This document shows positions 34,036 to 42,157 of a stretch of DNA of 45,717 nt, piece by piece. The stretch's first letter is position 1, and every line of letters starts with the position of its first letter. The position numbers were made by a program, and so were the translations under genes. The notes beneath the pieces were generated by a model that was not told the origin of the DNA, made no database searches, and worked only from the letters and a program-made list of their open reading frames with translations. The stretch covers positions 1 through 45,717 of the forward strand of contig CANRNT010000015.1 of assembly GCA_947631995.1 (NCBI GenBank), given 5' to 3'. The DNA is from an uncultured Clostridia bacterium (GTDB lineage: Bacteria > Bacillota > Clostridia > Oscillospirales > Ruminococcaceae).

Positions 34036-35502
34036 ATGAAAACCGTAAAACTGACTATCAATCCGCTCGATAAGCGCAGCAAGATAAACAAGGAGATATA
34101 TTCAAATTTTTCCGAGCACCTTGGCAGATGTATATATGACGGGATATATGTCGGAAAAGACAGCGATATCCCCAATACCGATGGATACCGAAACGATGTT
34201 ATTGAAGCTTTCAGAGATCTGGAGCTTCCTGTTCTGCGCTGGCCGGGAGGCTGTTTTGCAGATGAGTATCATTGGAAAGACGGTATCGGCGAAGTCAGCA
34301 GCCGCGGCAAGGTAGTTAACAACTGGGGACACATCGTTGAAGACAACAGCTTTGGCACGCATGAGTTTTTAAGGTTTTGCGAGCTTGTAGGCTGTGAACC
34401 TTACATAAGCGCCAATGTTGGCAGCGGTAGCGTCAGAGAGCTTATGGAATGGATAGAATACATAACATTCGACGGCTTTTCGCCTATGGGAGAGCTTCGG
34501 CGAAAGAACGGAAAAGAAAAACCGTGGAAGCTAAAATATCTAGGCATTGGAAACGAAAGCTGGGGCTGCGGAGGAAATATGACTCCCGAATACTACTGCG
34601 ATCTGTACAAGCAGTATGCGACCTTTTGCAGAAATTACAGCGGCAACGAATTGTTCAAGATAGCGTGCGGACCCAATGCCGACGACTACAACTGGACAGA
34701 AGTTTGCATGAAAAAGATAGGTCCATGGAACATGAACGGGCTTTCCATGCACTATTATACCGTTCCGACAGGTAATTGGGATCACAAGGGCAGCTCTACT
34801 GATTTTGACGACAAGGAATATTACTCGACGCTGAGATCGACTCTGCGCATGGACGAGCTTATAACACGTCACAGCGAGATAATGAACAGATACGACCCCG
34901 AGCACAGAGTAGGACTTATCGTTGACGAATGGGGCTGCTGGTACGATGTTGAACCGGACACTCACCCCTCCTTCCTCTATCAGCTCAGCACAATGCGTGA
35001 CGCTATTGCGGCTGCGATAAATCTTAACATATTCAATAAGCACTCCGACAGGGTCTATATGGCTAACATCGCCCAAGCGGTGAACGTTCTTCAGTCGATA
35101 CTTCTCACAGAGGGCAATATTACTGTAAAAACGCCTACTTATCATGTATTCGACCTTTTCAAAAAGCATATGGACAGCACGCTTATATATTCGCATATCG
35201 AAAACGAGCTTGCCGATGACGGAGTTCCCGCACTTTCGCAAAGCGCAAGCGTAAACGGCAACGGAGATATCGTAATAACCGCTGCCAACTGTTCTCTTGA
35301 CAAGGAATACACCGTCGAAATAGGCGGAGTATCGGATATAAACAACGCAGACGGCAGGATACTTACAGATGAAGTACACTCCCGGAACACCTTTGAAAGT
35401 CCTGACAACGTTGTTATTCGCCCGCTTGAGATAAAGTGTGAAAACGGCAAGGCATATGCGATACTTCCTCCCTGCTCCGTTGCAGAGATAGTTTTATCGT
35501 AA
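34036..35502 (+). CDS. Alpha-L-arabinofuranosidase, GH51
   Basis: GH51 enzymes release L-arabinose from arabinoxylan and arabinan oligomers with retention. The 488-residue product has no signal peptide, so it acts on imported oligosaccharides. The N-terminal [17 protein letters not shown] and [14 protein letters not shown] segments are typical; the acid/base is E174 in [11 protein letters not shown] and the nucleophile E298 in [13 protein letters not shown]-terminal beta-sandwich completes the fold. The ATG at 34036 has AAAGGA upstream; a longer frame overlapping the preceding gene has no binding site. No transporter or arabinose catabolic gene accompanies it. Confidence 0.95.
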   Translation: MKTVKLTINPLDKRSKINKEIYSNFSEHLGRCIYDGIYVGKDSDIPNTDGYRNDVIEAFRDLELPVLRWPGGCFADEYHWKDGIGEVSSRGKVVNNWGHIVEDNSFGTHEFLRFCELVGCEPYISANVGSGSVRELMEWIEYITFDGFSPMGELRRKNGKEKPWKLKYLGIGNESWGCGGNMTPEYYCDLYKQYATFCRNYSGNELFKIACGPNADDYNWTEVCMKKIGPWNMNGLSMHYYTVPTGNWDHKGSSTDFDDKEYYSTLRSTLRMDELITRHSEIMNRYDPEHRVGLIVDEWGCWYDVEPDTHPSFLYQLSTMRDAIAAAINLNIFNKHSDRVYMANIAQAVNVLQSILLTEGNITVKTPTYHVFDLFKKHMDSTLIYSHIENELADDGVPALSQSASVNGNGDIVITAANCSLDKEYTVEIGGVSDINNADGRILTDEVHSRNTFESPDNVVIRPLEIKCENGKAYAILPPCSVAEIVLS

Positions 35503-35516
35503 TACGGTTGACAGCC

Positions 35517-35774
35517 ATGCAATACGGTAAGCCTTGCACAAGATGTCTGTTAGAAGAAGCAGGTCATACGGATACCGCCAAGCTTATTGCGGAAAAGATA
35601 GCCATAATGCCCTTAAAAACAAGGGCAAGTGACTTTCTTTACCGCAAAAGGCTTGATATCTGCATGACCTGCGATGAACTTTTTGAAGGAATATGTATGA
35701 AATGCGGGTGTTATGTTGAACTGAGGGCAGCAGCTCAACAAAGCTACTGCCCTGCTTCAAAGCGTCGTTGGTAA
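35517..35774 (+). CDS. DUF6171-type small cysteine-rich protein
   Basis: The 85-residue product has two zinc-ribbon-like groups: CTRC near the N-terminus, and CMTC, CMKCGCYVELRAAA and YCP towards the C-terminus, with the conserved ending around SYCPASKRRW. This fits a small clostridial family of unknown function that I believe is DUF6171. The ATG at 35517 gives a natural N-terminus (MQYGKPCTRCLLEEAGH); an in-frame TTG at 35508 is the alternative, and no clear ribosome binding site is present for either. It follows the arabinofuranosidase by 14 bases and converges on metY with only 7 bases between stop codons. Confidence 0.8.
   Translation: MQYGKPCTRCLLEEAGHTDTAKLIAEKIAIMPLKTRASDFLYRKRLDICMTCDELFEGICMKCGCYVELRAAAQQSYCPASKRRW
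35725..35752. other. Hairpin at the end of the DUF6171 gene
   Basis: GGGCAG...CTGCCC with an inner AGCT/AGCT stem forms a ten-pair hairpin with one mismatch, inside the coding end, just before the convergent metY stop. There is no T run. It is the only structure seen at this convergent boundary. Confidence 0.3.
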
Positions 35775-35781
35775 CTGCTTG

Positions 35782-37074
35782 TCAGTCTATCGCCGCAAAA
35801 GCCGAACGAATGTCGTCTATCAAATCGTCAACATTTTCAGTACCTATTGACAAGCGGATAGTGTTTGGCTTTATCCCCTGCTCTTCCAGCTCCTCTGCCG
35901 AAAGCTGAGAGTGAGTAGTCGAAGCCGGGTGTATAACGAGCGATTTTACGTCAGCCACGTTAGCGAGGAGCGAGAATATCTCTAGGTTGTCAATAAACTT
36001 TTTAGCGTCATCTTCGCTGCCTTTTATCTCAAATGTGAAGATAGAACCGCCGCCGTTCGGGAAGTATTTTTCGTAAATTGCATTGCTTGGTTCTGTTTTC
36101 AAAGATGGGTGATGAACAGCCTCAACATGCGGGTCGTTATTGAGAAAATCAACTATCTTCAAAGCGTTCTCAACATGACGCTCAACACGCAGAGAAAGCG
36201 TTTCAAGTCCCTGCAAGAATATAAATGCGTGGAACGGAGAAAGCGTAGCTCCCGTATCTCTGAGCAGTATCGCTCTGATATATGTAACGAACGCTGCTGC
36301 TCCTACTGCCTCAGAGAAGCTTATTCCGTGATATGACGGATTAGCTTCCGATATCCAAGGATATCTGCCTGAACGTTTCCAGTCAAACTTTCCTCCGTCT
36401 ACGATAACTCCGCCTATTGCCGTTCCGTGACCGCCTATGAACTTTGTAGCGCTGTGTACGACAATGTCGGCGCCGTATTCAATAGGACGCACCAGATAAG
36501 GCGTTGCGAATGTGTTATCTACGACCAGCGGTATATTATGCTTATGCGCTATATCAGCTATCTTTTCGATATCAATAGCATTGGAATTGGGATTGCCCAG
36601 AGTTTCAATGAAAATTGCTTTTGTCTTATCGTTGATAGCTTTTTCAAACGAGCCTTCCTCTTCAGGGTCGACAAAGGTGGTAGTTATATTGCTGTTGAGC
36701 GGCAAAGTATGCTCAAAGAAATTGTATGTTCCACCATATATCGTTTTTGAAGCTACTATATTTTCACCCGACTTTGCAAGCGCTTGTATCGTATATGCGA
36801 TAGCAGCCGCGCCTGACGCAAGTCCAAGAGCGGCAACTCCGCCCTCCAGAGCGGCTATCCTCTGCTCGAAGATATCCTGCGTGGGATTGGTAAGACGTCC
36901 ATAGATGTTTCCTGCATCGCGCAGACCGAAGCGGTCGGCGGCGTGCTGAGAATTGTGGAACACATAAGATGAGCTGGCGTAGATGGGTACAGCTCTTGCA
37001 TCGGTAACTGGGTCAGCCTGCTCCTGACCTACATGAAGCTGCAAGGTTTCAAATCTCCATTTTTTATTTGACAT
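35782..37074 (-). CDS. metY: O-acetylhomoserine sulfhydrylase (aminocarboxypropyltransferase)
   Basis: MetY is a PLP enzyme converting O-acetylhomoserine and sulphide to homocysteine, a direct route to methionine. The 430-residue product is full length for MetY and longer than the usual cystathionine gamma-synthases. It shows YGRLTNPTQ (58-66), GLASGAAA, D186 in VVDNTFATPYL and the PLP lysine K211 in VVHSATKFIGGHGTAIGG. AAGGAG lies before the ATG. It is a single gene behind a strong promoter and a short leader ORF. No S-box (SAM riboswitch) core is seen in the leader. Confidence 0.94.
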   Translation of the reverse strand: MSNKKWRFETLQLHVGQEQADPVTDARAVPIYASSSYVFHNSQHAADRFGLRDAGNIYGRLTNPTQDIFEQRIAALEGGVAALGLASGAAAIAYTIQALAKSGENIVASKTIYGGTYNFFEHTLPLNSNITTTFVDPEEEGSFEKAINDKTKAIFIETLGNPNSNAIDIEKIADIAHKHNIPLVVDNTFATPYLVRPIEYGADIVVHSATKFIGGHGTAIGGVIVDGGKFDWKRSGRYPWISEANPSYHGISFSEAVGAAAFVTYIRAILLRDTGATLSPFHAFIFLQGLETLSLRVERHVENALKIVDFLNNDPHVEAVHHPSLKTEPSNAIYEKYFPNGGGSIFTFEIKGSEDDAKKFIDNLEIFSLLANVADVKSLVIHPASTTHSQLSAEELEEQGIKPNTIRLSIGTENVDDLIDDIRSAFAAID

Positions 37075-37116
37075 AATTATTTCTCCTTTTTATACTTGTC
37101 GAATGAGCGGAACAGT

Positions 37117-37182
37117 TCATATGCTGCTACACATTCGGTTGATGTTTTCATTTTTGATACATTTCATGGTAAATGTTTTCAT
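37117..37182 (-). CDS. Short Met/Cys-containing leader peptide upstream of metY
   Basis: A 21-codon frame starts MKTFTMKC and ends RMCSSI, with AAGGAG nine bases before the ATG. It lies between the metY promoter and gene, ending 42 bases before the metY start codon. It has three Met and two Cys codons, with Met-Cys-Ser-Ser just before the last codon. A leader peptide that senses sulphur amino acids by ribosome stalling is plausible, but no terminator pair is evident between it and metY, so any control may be translational. Confidence 0.55.
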   Translation of the reverse strand: MKTFTMKCIKNENINRMCSSI

Positions 37183-37227
37183 AATGTTTTCTCCTTTCGT
37201 TAAAGCCTACCTGTTTGGTATGCTTAT

Positions 37228-37256
37228 ATTATATCAAAATAACAGCGTAAAGTCAA
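37228..37256 (-). promoter_or_regulatory. Promoter of metY
   Basis: TTGACT (37251-37256) and perfect TATAAT (37228-37233) at 17-base spacing on the minus strand; the leader is about 145 bases. Confidence 0.85.
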
Positions 37257-37298
37257 ATCCTAAAAATCTATACGATGATATAGATAAAAACTATATGC

Positions 37299-37329
37299 AA
37301 AAAGCTCTGTATCAAAAATACAGAGCTTT
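37299..37329 (-). terminator. Terminator after the 57-residue gene
   Basis: AAAGCTCTGTA and TACAGAGCTTT form an 11-bp stem, continued by TTG on the minus strand. It lies 5 bases past the stop at 37334 and may end the whole MoxR/VWA operon transcript. Confidence 0.8.
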
Positions 37330-37333
37330 GTTA

Positions 37334-37507
37334 CTATAAGTCCTGCTCATCGGCATAGGTAAGATCGTTTTCCGCATTATCTCTTGCCAGATCGTTGTCA
37401 ATAACGGGATACACAGCCGAGATAGGTCTTTCTTTGATGATCTCTGCTGTTATGGCAGGATCCTTTTCAAATTTTTTGCGACCTTTCCCGATCTTTCTCT
37501 TTGACAT
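37334..37507 (-). CDS. 57-residue charged hypothetical protein
   Basis: The family is unknown to me. The N-terminus is very basic (MSKRKIGKGRKKFEKDP) and the C-terminus acidic (NDLARDNAENDLTYADEQDL), with no membrane segment. GGGGTGA lies just before the ATG at 37507. A longer frame from 37558 has no binding site. It starts 69 bases after the VWA gene with no convincing terminator between (only an A/T stem near 37562-37578), and a good terminator follows it. It may therefore be a sixth product of the SWIM-MoxR-VWA operon; an independent promoter cannot be ruled out. Confidence 0.65.
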   Translation of the reverse strand: MSKRKIGKGRKKFEKDPAITAEIIKERPISAVYPVIDNDLARDNAENDLTYADEQDL

Positions 37508-37576
37508 ATCATCACCCCGAAAGTAGTATGTGCATATGCCAAAATGATAAACAGACATTTATAATGAAAATATTTC

Positions 37577-38768
37577 TTATTTAGTGACTAGTGACGTTTG
37601 TTCCCTTTGAGGCTTCTTTTGCAAATTCGCCAAGGTCACGCCCTTTGAGAACAAGACCCAACAGCTCGGGAAGCTTTTGAGGAGCGCAGGCAAAGCACGG
37701 TATACCCAATTTTGATAATTTGTTTGCCACGCTTTCGTCATAGAAAGGCGCTCCGCCGTCTGCAACAGCAAGCAGCGACACTACTGTAACTCCCGAAGCT
37801 TTCATTTCCTCCAAACGCCTTATCAGCGCGGCGCGGTTCCCGCCCTCATAAAGATCGGAAATAAGGAAAAACAGCGTCTTTTTCGGGTCTTCAATAAACT
37901 GCTGACAATAAGCGACCGACTTGTCTATATCCGTACCGCCGCCAAGCTGAAAGCCATACAGCAGGTCAACGGGGTCGCTGCATTTGTCGGTAAGATCAAC
38001 AATACCCGTATCAAACGCGACAACGCGCGTTTTCAGCGTGCTCATACTCGCCAGAATACAGCTTACCACCGATGAATATATAACGCTTTCTCCCATAGAG
38101 CCGCTTTGGTCGATGTCAAGTATAACAGTCCACTTTTTTGAGGCTGAGGAGGCTGCGCGCTCAAAGAAATAAAAGTGCTCGGGTACTATTGTTTTAAGCT
38201 CAGGTGAATAGTGTTTCAGATTTCGCCTGATAGTCATTTTGTAGTCAAGCGCGGAAGCTGACGGTATAGGCGAATGCTCTCGCCTGTTTACCGCGGCTGT
38301 AACGGCTCTGCGTATATCCTGCTCCAAAAGCTTGTTTATATCGTCAACTATCTTTTTTATGAACGCCCTTACGTTTTCCTTTGAGCGTTCGGGTATAGAC
38401 TCTTTAAGCGTCATTATAGCTGACGCAAGAGAAATATCTGGCTCGACATTTTCAAGTATCTCAGGCTCAAAAATGAGCTGTTTCAGTCCGCACCTTGTCA
38501 TCGCGTCATTTTGAATTATCTTTACAAGGTCTTTATCAAACAGGCTTCTTACGTCACCCAGCCAACGAGAGATATGCGGATTTGACGGTCCTTTGCCTGC
38601 GCCTCTGCCAAAACCGCCCTGCTCACTCTTGTTATAAATAGAAGCAAGCGCGCTGTCCATAAGCATTTGTTCCTGCGAAAGCTGCGGCATATCCATTTTT
38701 GAAAGCCTGTTGTCACTCTCCTGACCGAGGATAAGCCGCCAACGCTGCATTTGTACATTAGTATCCAT
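37577..38768 (-). CDS. VWA domain protein, CoxE/YehP-like
   Basis: The 395-residue product has a helical N-terminal region of about 200 residues with a Gly-rich spot (GGFGRGAGKG), then a C-terminal von Willebrand A domain. The metal-ion-dependent adhesion site is intact: DIDQSGS (D220, S222, S224), T279 in LGGGTDI and D305 in LISDLYEGG. Such VWA proteins pair with MoxR AAA+ ATPases (as RavA-ViaA and CbbQ-CbbO do) and are thought to bridge the ATPase to its target. It lies 8 bases after the DUF5682 gene. In E. coli the analogous YehP is near yehL, yehM and yehQ. Confidence 0.87.
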
Positions 38769-38776
38769 AATTTCAC

Positions 38777-41068
38777 CTACAAATCAAAGTCAAAGTCCGA
38801 AAGCTCGTCTATCGCCTGCTGAGAAGCTTCGTCAAGCACACTATTCAAGACCTCGCTGACTTCTTCGCCGTTCAAGCCCCAAATCTCTCCGAGATTTTCG
38901 GCTATGGCGTCTTTTTCACCCGATGAAAAATCCGCAAACGCTCTGCGCAGGAACACAAGCGCGCGTTTAAATTCCTCATCGTCAAGCTCTCTGAGATAAT
39001 CGTCCAGACTTTCCCACAGCGACAGCCTTGCGATAAGTCCGCTGCGGTTCTTCATAGCAAGACCCTCAAACCAGCCTGCGCCAAGTTCGGCAGGTACGCC
39101 TTTTGAAAGACGGCGTGATACCTCTGTTTTAAGCTCGTCGTTTGACATCACGCTGCGCTCGAGCAAAATTGCAGCGCAAAGCCCCGAAAGCCGCGTGTTC
39201 AGATCGTCACGGAAAGCGACCTCCGAAAGAGCTTTCAGCCATTTATCCGTTTCAAGGAAATCGTGCGCCAACTGCACCGAGTTTATCATATTTATCGCAT
39301 CTGCGATTTCTTTTGATACGTCGTCGCTGCACACGCAGGAAGCGCTCATGATGAGGCATGCGCGGTAATAAAGCTGCTTTAATATAGGTACAACAGCAAA
39401 GCAGTCGGTTTTTCGTATGTCACCGTAGCTTATGACATTTGAAAGGCTGAACATGGTCTGCGCAATTTTTTCAAACGGTATGTTATCGGCGGCAGCCGCC
39501 TGCAAAGCCGCCACAGCATAGCTCGCGGCGCCTGACATTCCGCAGTAAAACGAATCTTCGACCGCTTTAGCTATCACCGAAATATCTTCCTGACCCTCAA
39601 CGTTCTCTTTTATCTGAAACGCAGCCGCAAGCTCCACCGTATCGCCTTTCAACGCACATTCAACGAGGACTATCTCGCACTCGGTAGTCCATTGTATCTG
39701 CCACATTTCAGCCCATGTTGCGTTTTCCTGACGTGACGGAGCAAGGTGCGCAAAGCCTATACCCAGAACGCGAAGCTTGTGCAGAAAATAGGAGCGGTCT
39801 AGGTCTAAAAGAGCGGACTTTTCAGAGCTTGCACGGATATTTTCACGCAGATCAAGCTTCAGATCCTGCGCAGTAACGGAGCGATATTTTTCAAGTCTTA
39901 ATTCTTTAAGCTGACGGTAAAAATCGTCCTGTATGCTCGTTCTTGAAACGCCCTCGGGTATCTCGCCTATTGCTGTTCCGATCTCCGTGTCGGCAACAGC
40001 GGTACTTATAGCCGCAAAACTGCCCTCGCCTATGCAGGTCACAGCCGCGTCGCGAATATCACGCAGTGTTGGTATTTCGCCGCCGTGCAGCTGCGAGAGC
40101 GTTTTTGCAAGTCTCACCGCTTCAATGACCTGCGCCGATGAAGCAGCGCTTCCGTCTTTACGCATTTTTTCGGCTATCTTTGAAAGATACGCATTCGCGG
40201 CGTAAAATCGGTCATTTTTGCAAAGACCTTTCCATATAAGCTCGTAATACGCAGGGGCCTTGTTGCCTGCGCCGTACCCCGAACGCGTTGACAGCCTGTA
40301 ATACGAATATGGCATAAGCGTATGAAGTGACGGCAGTTTTGGGAGCTTTGGCATTTCTTCATCGGTCTCCCAAGTTTTCAGTCCCTCAACGTGATACGCG
40401 CCCGTGACTACGACTATATTTTCGGGAGAAACGCCGCTTTTCACCGCATTTCTGATAACAGAGCGCATATACATCTCTCGCAGCGCGGTCTCCACCTCGT
40501 CGTAACCGTCCTTCTTTGAAAGCTCACGAATATTCGCTCCGAAGAGGTTTGCGCCCTCATGGTAAGCGTCTGAATCGGCGCATTGTTCAAGCGTGCGTTC
40601 CCAGAATGTTTCATGCGAACCGTCTTCGCTTTTTTCGTCCAGAAGTTCATAAACATCGGGTTTTTGCTCCTCCGAATTTTCGGCAGCTTGCTCGCTTTGT
40701 TCTTCATCGTTTTCTACGCTCTCCGCCTGCTTTATCCTCTCGTCAGAAAGTGCAAGAAATGTTTCAGACGGCAGGTCCATAAAACGCACGTCAACGCCGT
40801 TTTCATCGCACCATTTTATCGCCTGATATTCGGGTGAATACTTCGCGAACGGGTAAAGTATCGTCCTGACAGGCACGCTCTGCGTATACGCAAGAACGGC
40901 AAACGGCGGACGTGTTTCTTTGCGCACGATGTCCTTTACGGTATCCTCAAAGTCGCACGGAGCTTCTATTATTACAAGCTTCGGGCGCTTTTCCATGAGA
41001 AAATCACGCAGAAAAAACGCACCCGCAGGCGATAGGTGGCGTATGCCGAAAAAATTCACGCCGCTCAT
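38777..41068 (-). CDS. DUF5682 family protein (YehM-like), possible TIKI-type hydrolase
   Basis: The 763-residue product matches the length and context of DUF5682/YehM proteins. The N-terminal 230 residues have FFGIRHLSPAG (GIRH 8-11), VIIEAP (E35) and VVTGAYHVEGL (GAYH 223-226). The order GxxH, E, GxxH is that of the TIKI/TraB/EreA/ChaN superfamily of metal-dependent hydrolases, so I infer a catalytic head. Residues about 115-150 are an acidic, low-complexity insert. The remaining 500 residues look all-helical and unassigned. It overlaps the MoxR gene by 4 bases (ATGA), implying stoichiometric production, and precedes the VWA gene by 8. Confidence 0.85.
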   Translation of the reverse strand: MSGVNFFGIRHLSPAGAFFLRDFLMEKRPKLVIIEAPCDFEDTVKDIVRKETRPPFAVLAYTQSVPVRTILYPFAKYSPEYQAIKWCDENGVDVRFMDLPSETFLALSDERIKQAESVENDEEQSEQAAENSEEQKPDVYELLDEKSEDGSHETFWERTLEQCADSDAYHEGANLFGANIRELSKKDGYDEVETALREMYMRSVIRNAVKSGVSPENIVVVTGAYHVEGLKTWETDEEMPKLPKLPSLHTLMPYSYYRLSTRSGYGAGNKAPAYYELIWKGLCKNDRFYAANAYLSKIAEKMRKDGSAASSAQVIEAVRLAKTLSQLHGGEIPTLRDIRDAAVTCIGEGSFAAISTAVADTEIGTAIGEIPEGVSRTSIQDDFYRQLKELRLEKYRSVTAQDLKLDLRENIRASSEKSALLDLDRSYFLHKLRVLGIGFAHLAPSRQENATWAEMWQIQWTTECEIVLVECALKGDTVELAAAFQIKENVEGQEDISVIAKAVEDSFYCGMSGAASYAVAALQAAAADNIPFEKIAQTMFSLSNVISYGDIRKTDCFAVVPILKQLYYRACLIMSASCVCSDDVSKEIADAINMINSVQLAHDFLETDKWLKALSEVAFRDDLNTRLSGLCAAILLERSVMSNDELKTEVSRRLSKGVPAELGAGWFEGLAMKNRSGLIARLSLWESLDDYLRELDDEEFKRALVFLRRAFADFSSGEKDAIAENLGEIWGLNGEEVSEVLNSVLDEASQQAIDELSDFDFDL

Positions 41069-42147
41069 TCGTTAAGCTCCCTGCACGCCTTGTAAAGTCC
41101 GCTCCAATGCGAACCGCGCTTTTTCATGATGTTTTCAAGATATTCTTTCCATGCAACGGTGTCTTTTTCGTCCTTTACCACCGCACCCTGAATTCCTGCC
41201 GCAATATCGTCATCGGTAATATCGCCGTTTCCGAAGCTTCCTGCAAGAGCCATACTGTTGCACAAAAGCGAGATAGCCTCGGCGGTGGAAAGCACGCCGG
41301 CAGGGACTTTTACCTTCTGCTTTTTATCGAGCGTTTCACCGGCGCGCAGCTCGCGGAAGATAGTGCATATCTTCTCGATAACAGTATCTTTAGGCAGAGC
41401 CGCGTTGAGGTCAAGACTGCCCGATAGCTGCTCAACGCGCGTTTTTACGATGTTCATTTCCTCTTCCAAAGTTTCGGGCGCAGGAAGAACAACAATGTTG
41501 AAACGCCTTTTAAGCGCCGCAGACATATCGTTTACGCCCTTGTCACGCGTGTTAGCAGTAGCGATTATTGAAAATCCCTTTTTCGCAGGCACTTCAAGCG
41601 AAAGTTCAGGAACTGATATTCTCTTTTCAGAAAGCAGAGATATGAGGGTGTCCTGAACTTCAGAAGCGCAGCGCGAAATCTCCTCAACACGCGCAATAGC
41701 TCCCTCTTCCATTGCCGTAAATACGGGGCTTTTGAGCATTGCTTCCTGCGAAGGCCCGTTGGCTATCAGCATAGCATAGTTCCAAGAATAGCGTATCTGC
41801 TCCTCGGTCGTGCCTGCCGTGCCTTGTATAACGCGAGATGAATTGCCGTTTATAGCCGCTGTCAAATGCTCGGAAAGCCAGCTTTTAGCCGTACCGGGCT
41901 CGCCTATCAGCAGTAATGCGCGGTCGGTAACAAGAGTTGCTATGGCTATCTCAACAAGCCGTTCGTGACCGATATATTTCGGCGTTATGTTTACATTTCC
42001 GACCTTTCCGCCGCATATGTAGATCTTTACCGAGCGAGGCGACATTTTCCACCCCTCGGGTACAGGGTCGGTATCAGCTTTTATCAGCACGTTCAGTTCT
42101 TCCTCGAAAAGCTGTTCAGCAGGAAGTCTTAAAATCGAATTGTCCAT
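41065..42147 (-). CDS. MoxR-type AAA+ ATPase, YehL subgroup
   Basis: The 360-residue product is a MoxR ATPase: Walker A GEPGTAKS (82-89), the Walker B region AIARVEEISR with VEE at 154-156, sensor 1 IIATANTRDKG (TAN 197-199) and arginine-finger region LKRRF (213-216). Glu replaces the usual Walker B Asp, which I recall as typical of the YehL branch (ARVEE); a database check would settle this. MoxR ATPases remodel or activate partner proteins together with VWA proteins. The gene overlaps the DUF5682 gene by 4 bases and follows the helical-protein gene by 10. Confidence 0.92.
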   Translation of the reverse strand: MDNSILRLPAEQLFEEELNVLIKADTDPVPEGWKMSPRSVKIYICGGKVGNVNITPKYIGHERLVEIAIATLVTDRALLLIGEPGTAKSWLSEHLTAAINGNSSRVIQGTAGTTEEQIRYSWNYAMLIANGPSQEAMLKSPVFTAMEEGAIARVEEISRCASEVQDTLISLLSEKRISVPELSLEVPAKKGFSIIATANTRDKGVNDMSAALKRRFNIVVLPAPETLEEEMNIVKTRVEQLSGSLDLNAALPKDTVIEKICTIFRELRAGETLDKKQKVKVPAGVLSTAEAISLLCNSMALAGSFGNGDITDDDIAAGIQGAVVKDEKDTVAWKEYLENIMKKRGSHWSGLYKACRELNE

Positions 42148-42157
42148 ATTTTTCTCC

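Noticed and set aside
37075-37227. SAM riboswitch (S-box) in the metY leader
   Set aside because: The leader is mostly filled by a short ORF and shows none of the conserved S-box cores or a terminator hairpin.
37103-37339. A 78-codon plus-strand frame
   Set aside because: Opposite the metY leader, promoter and a terminator, with no binding site.
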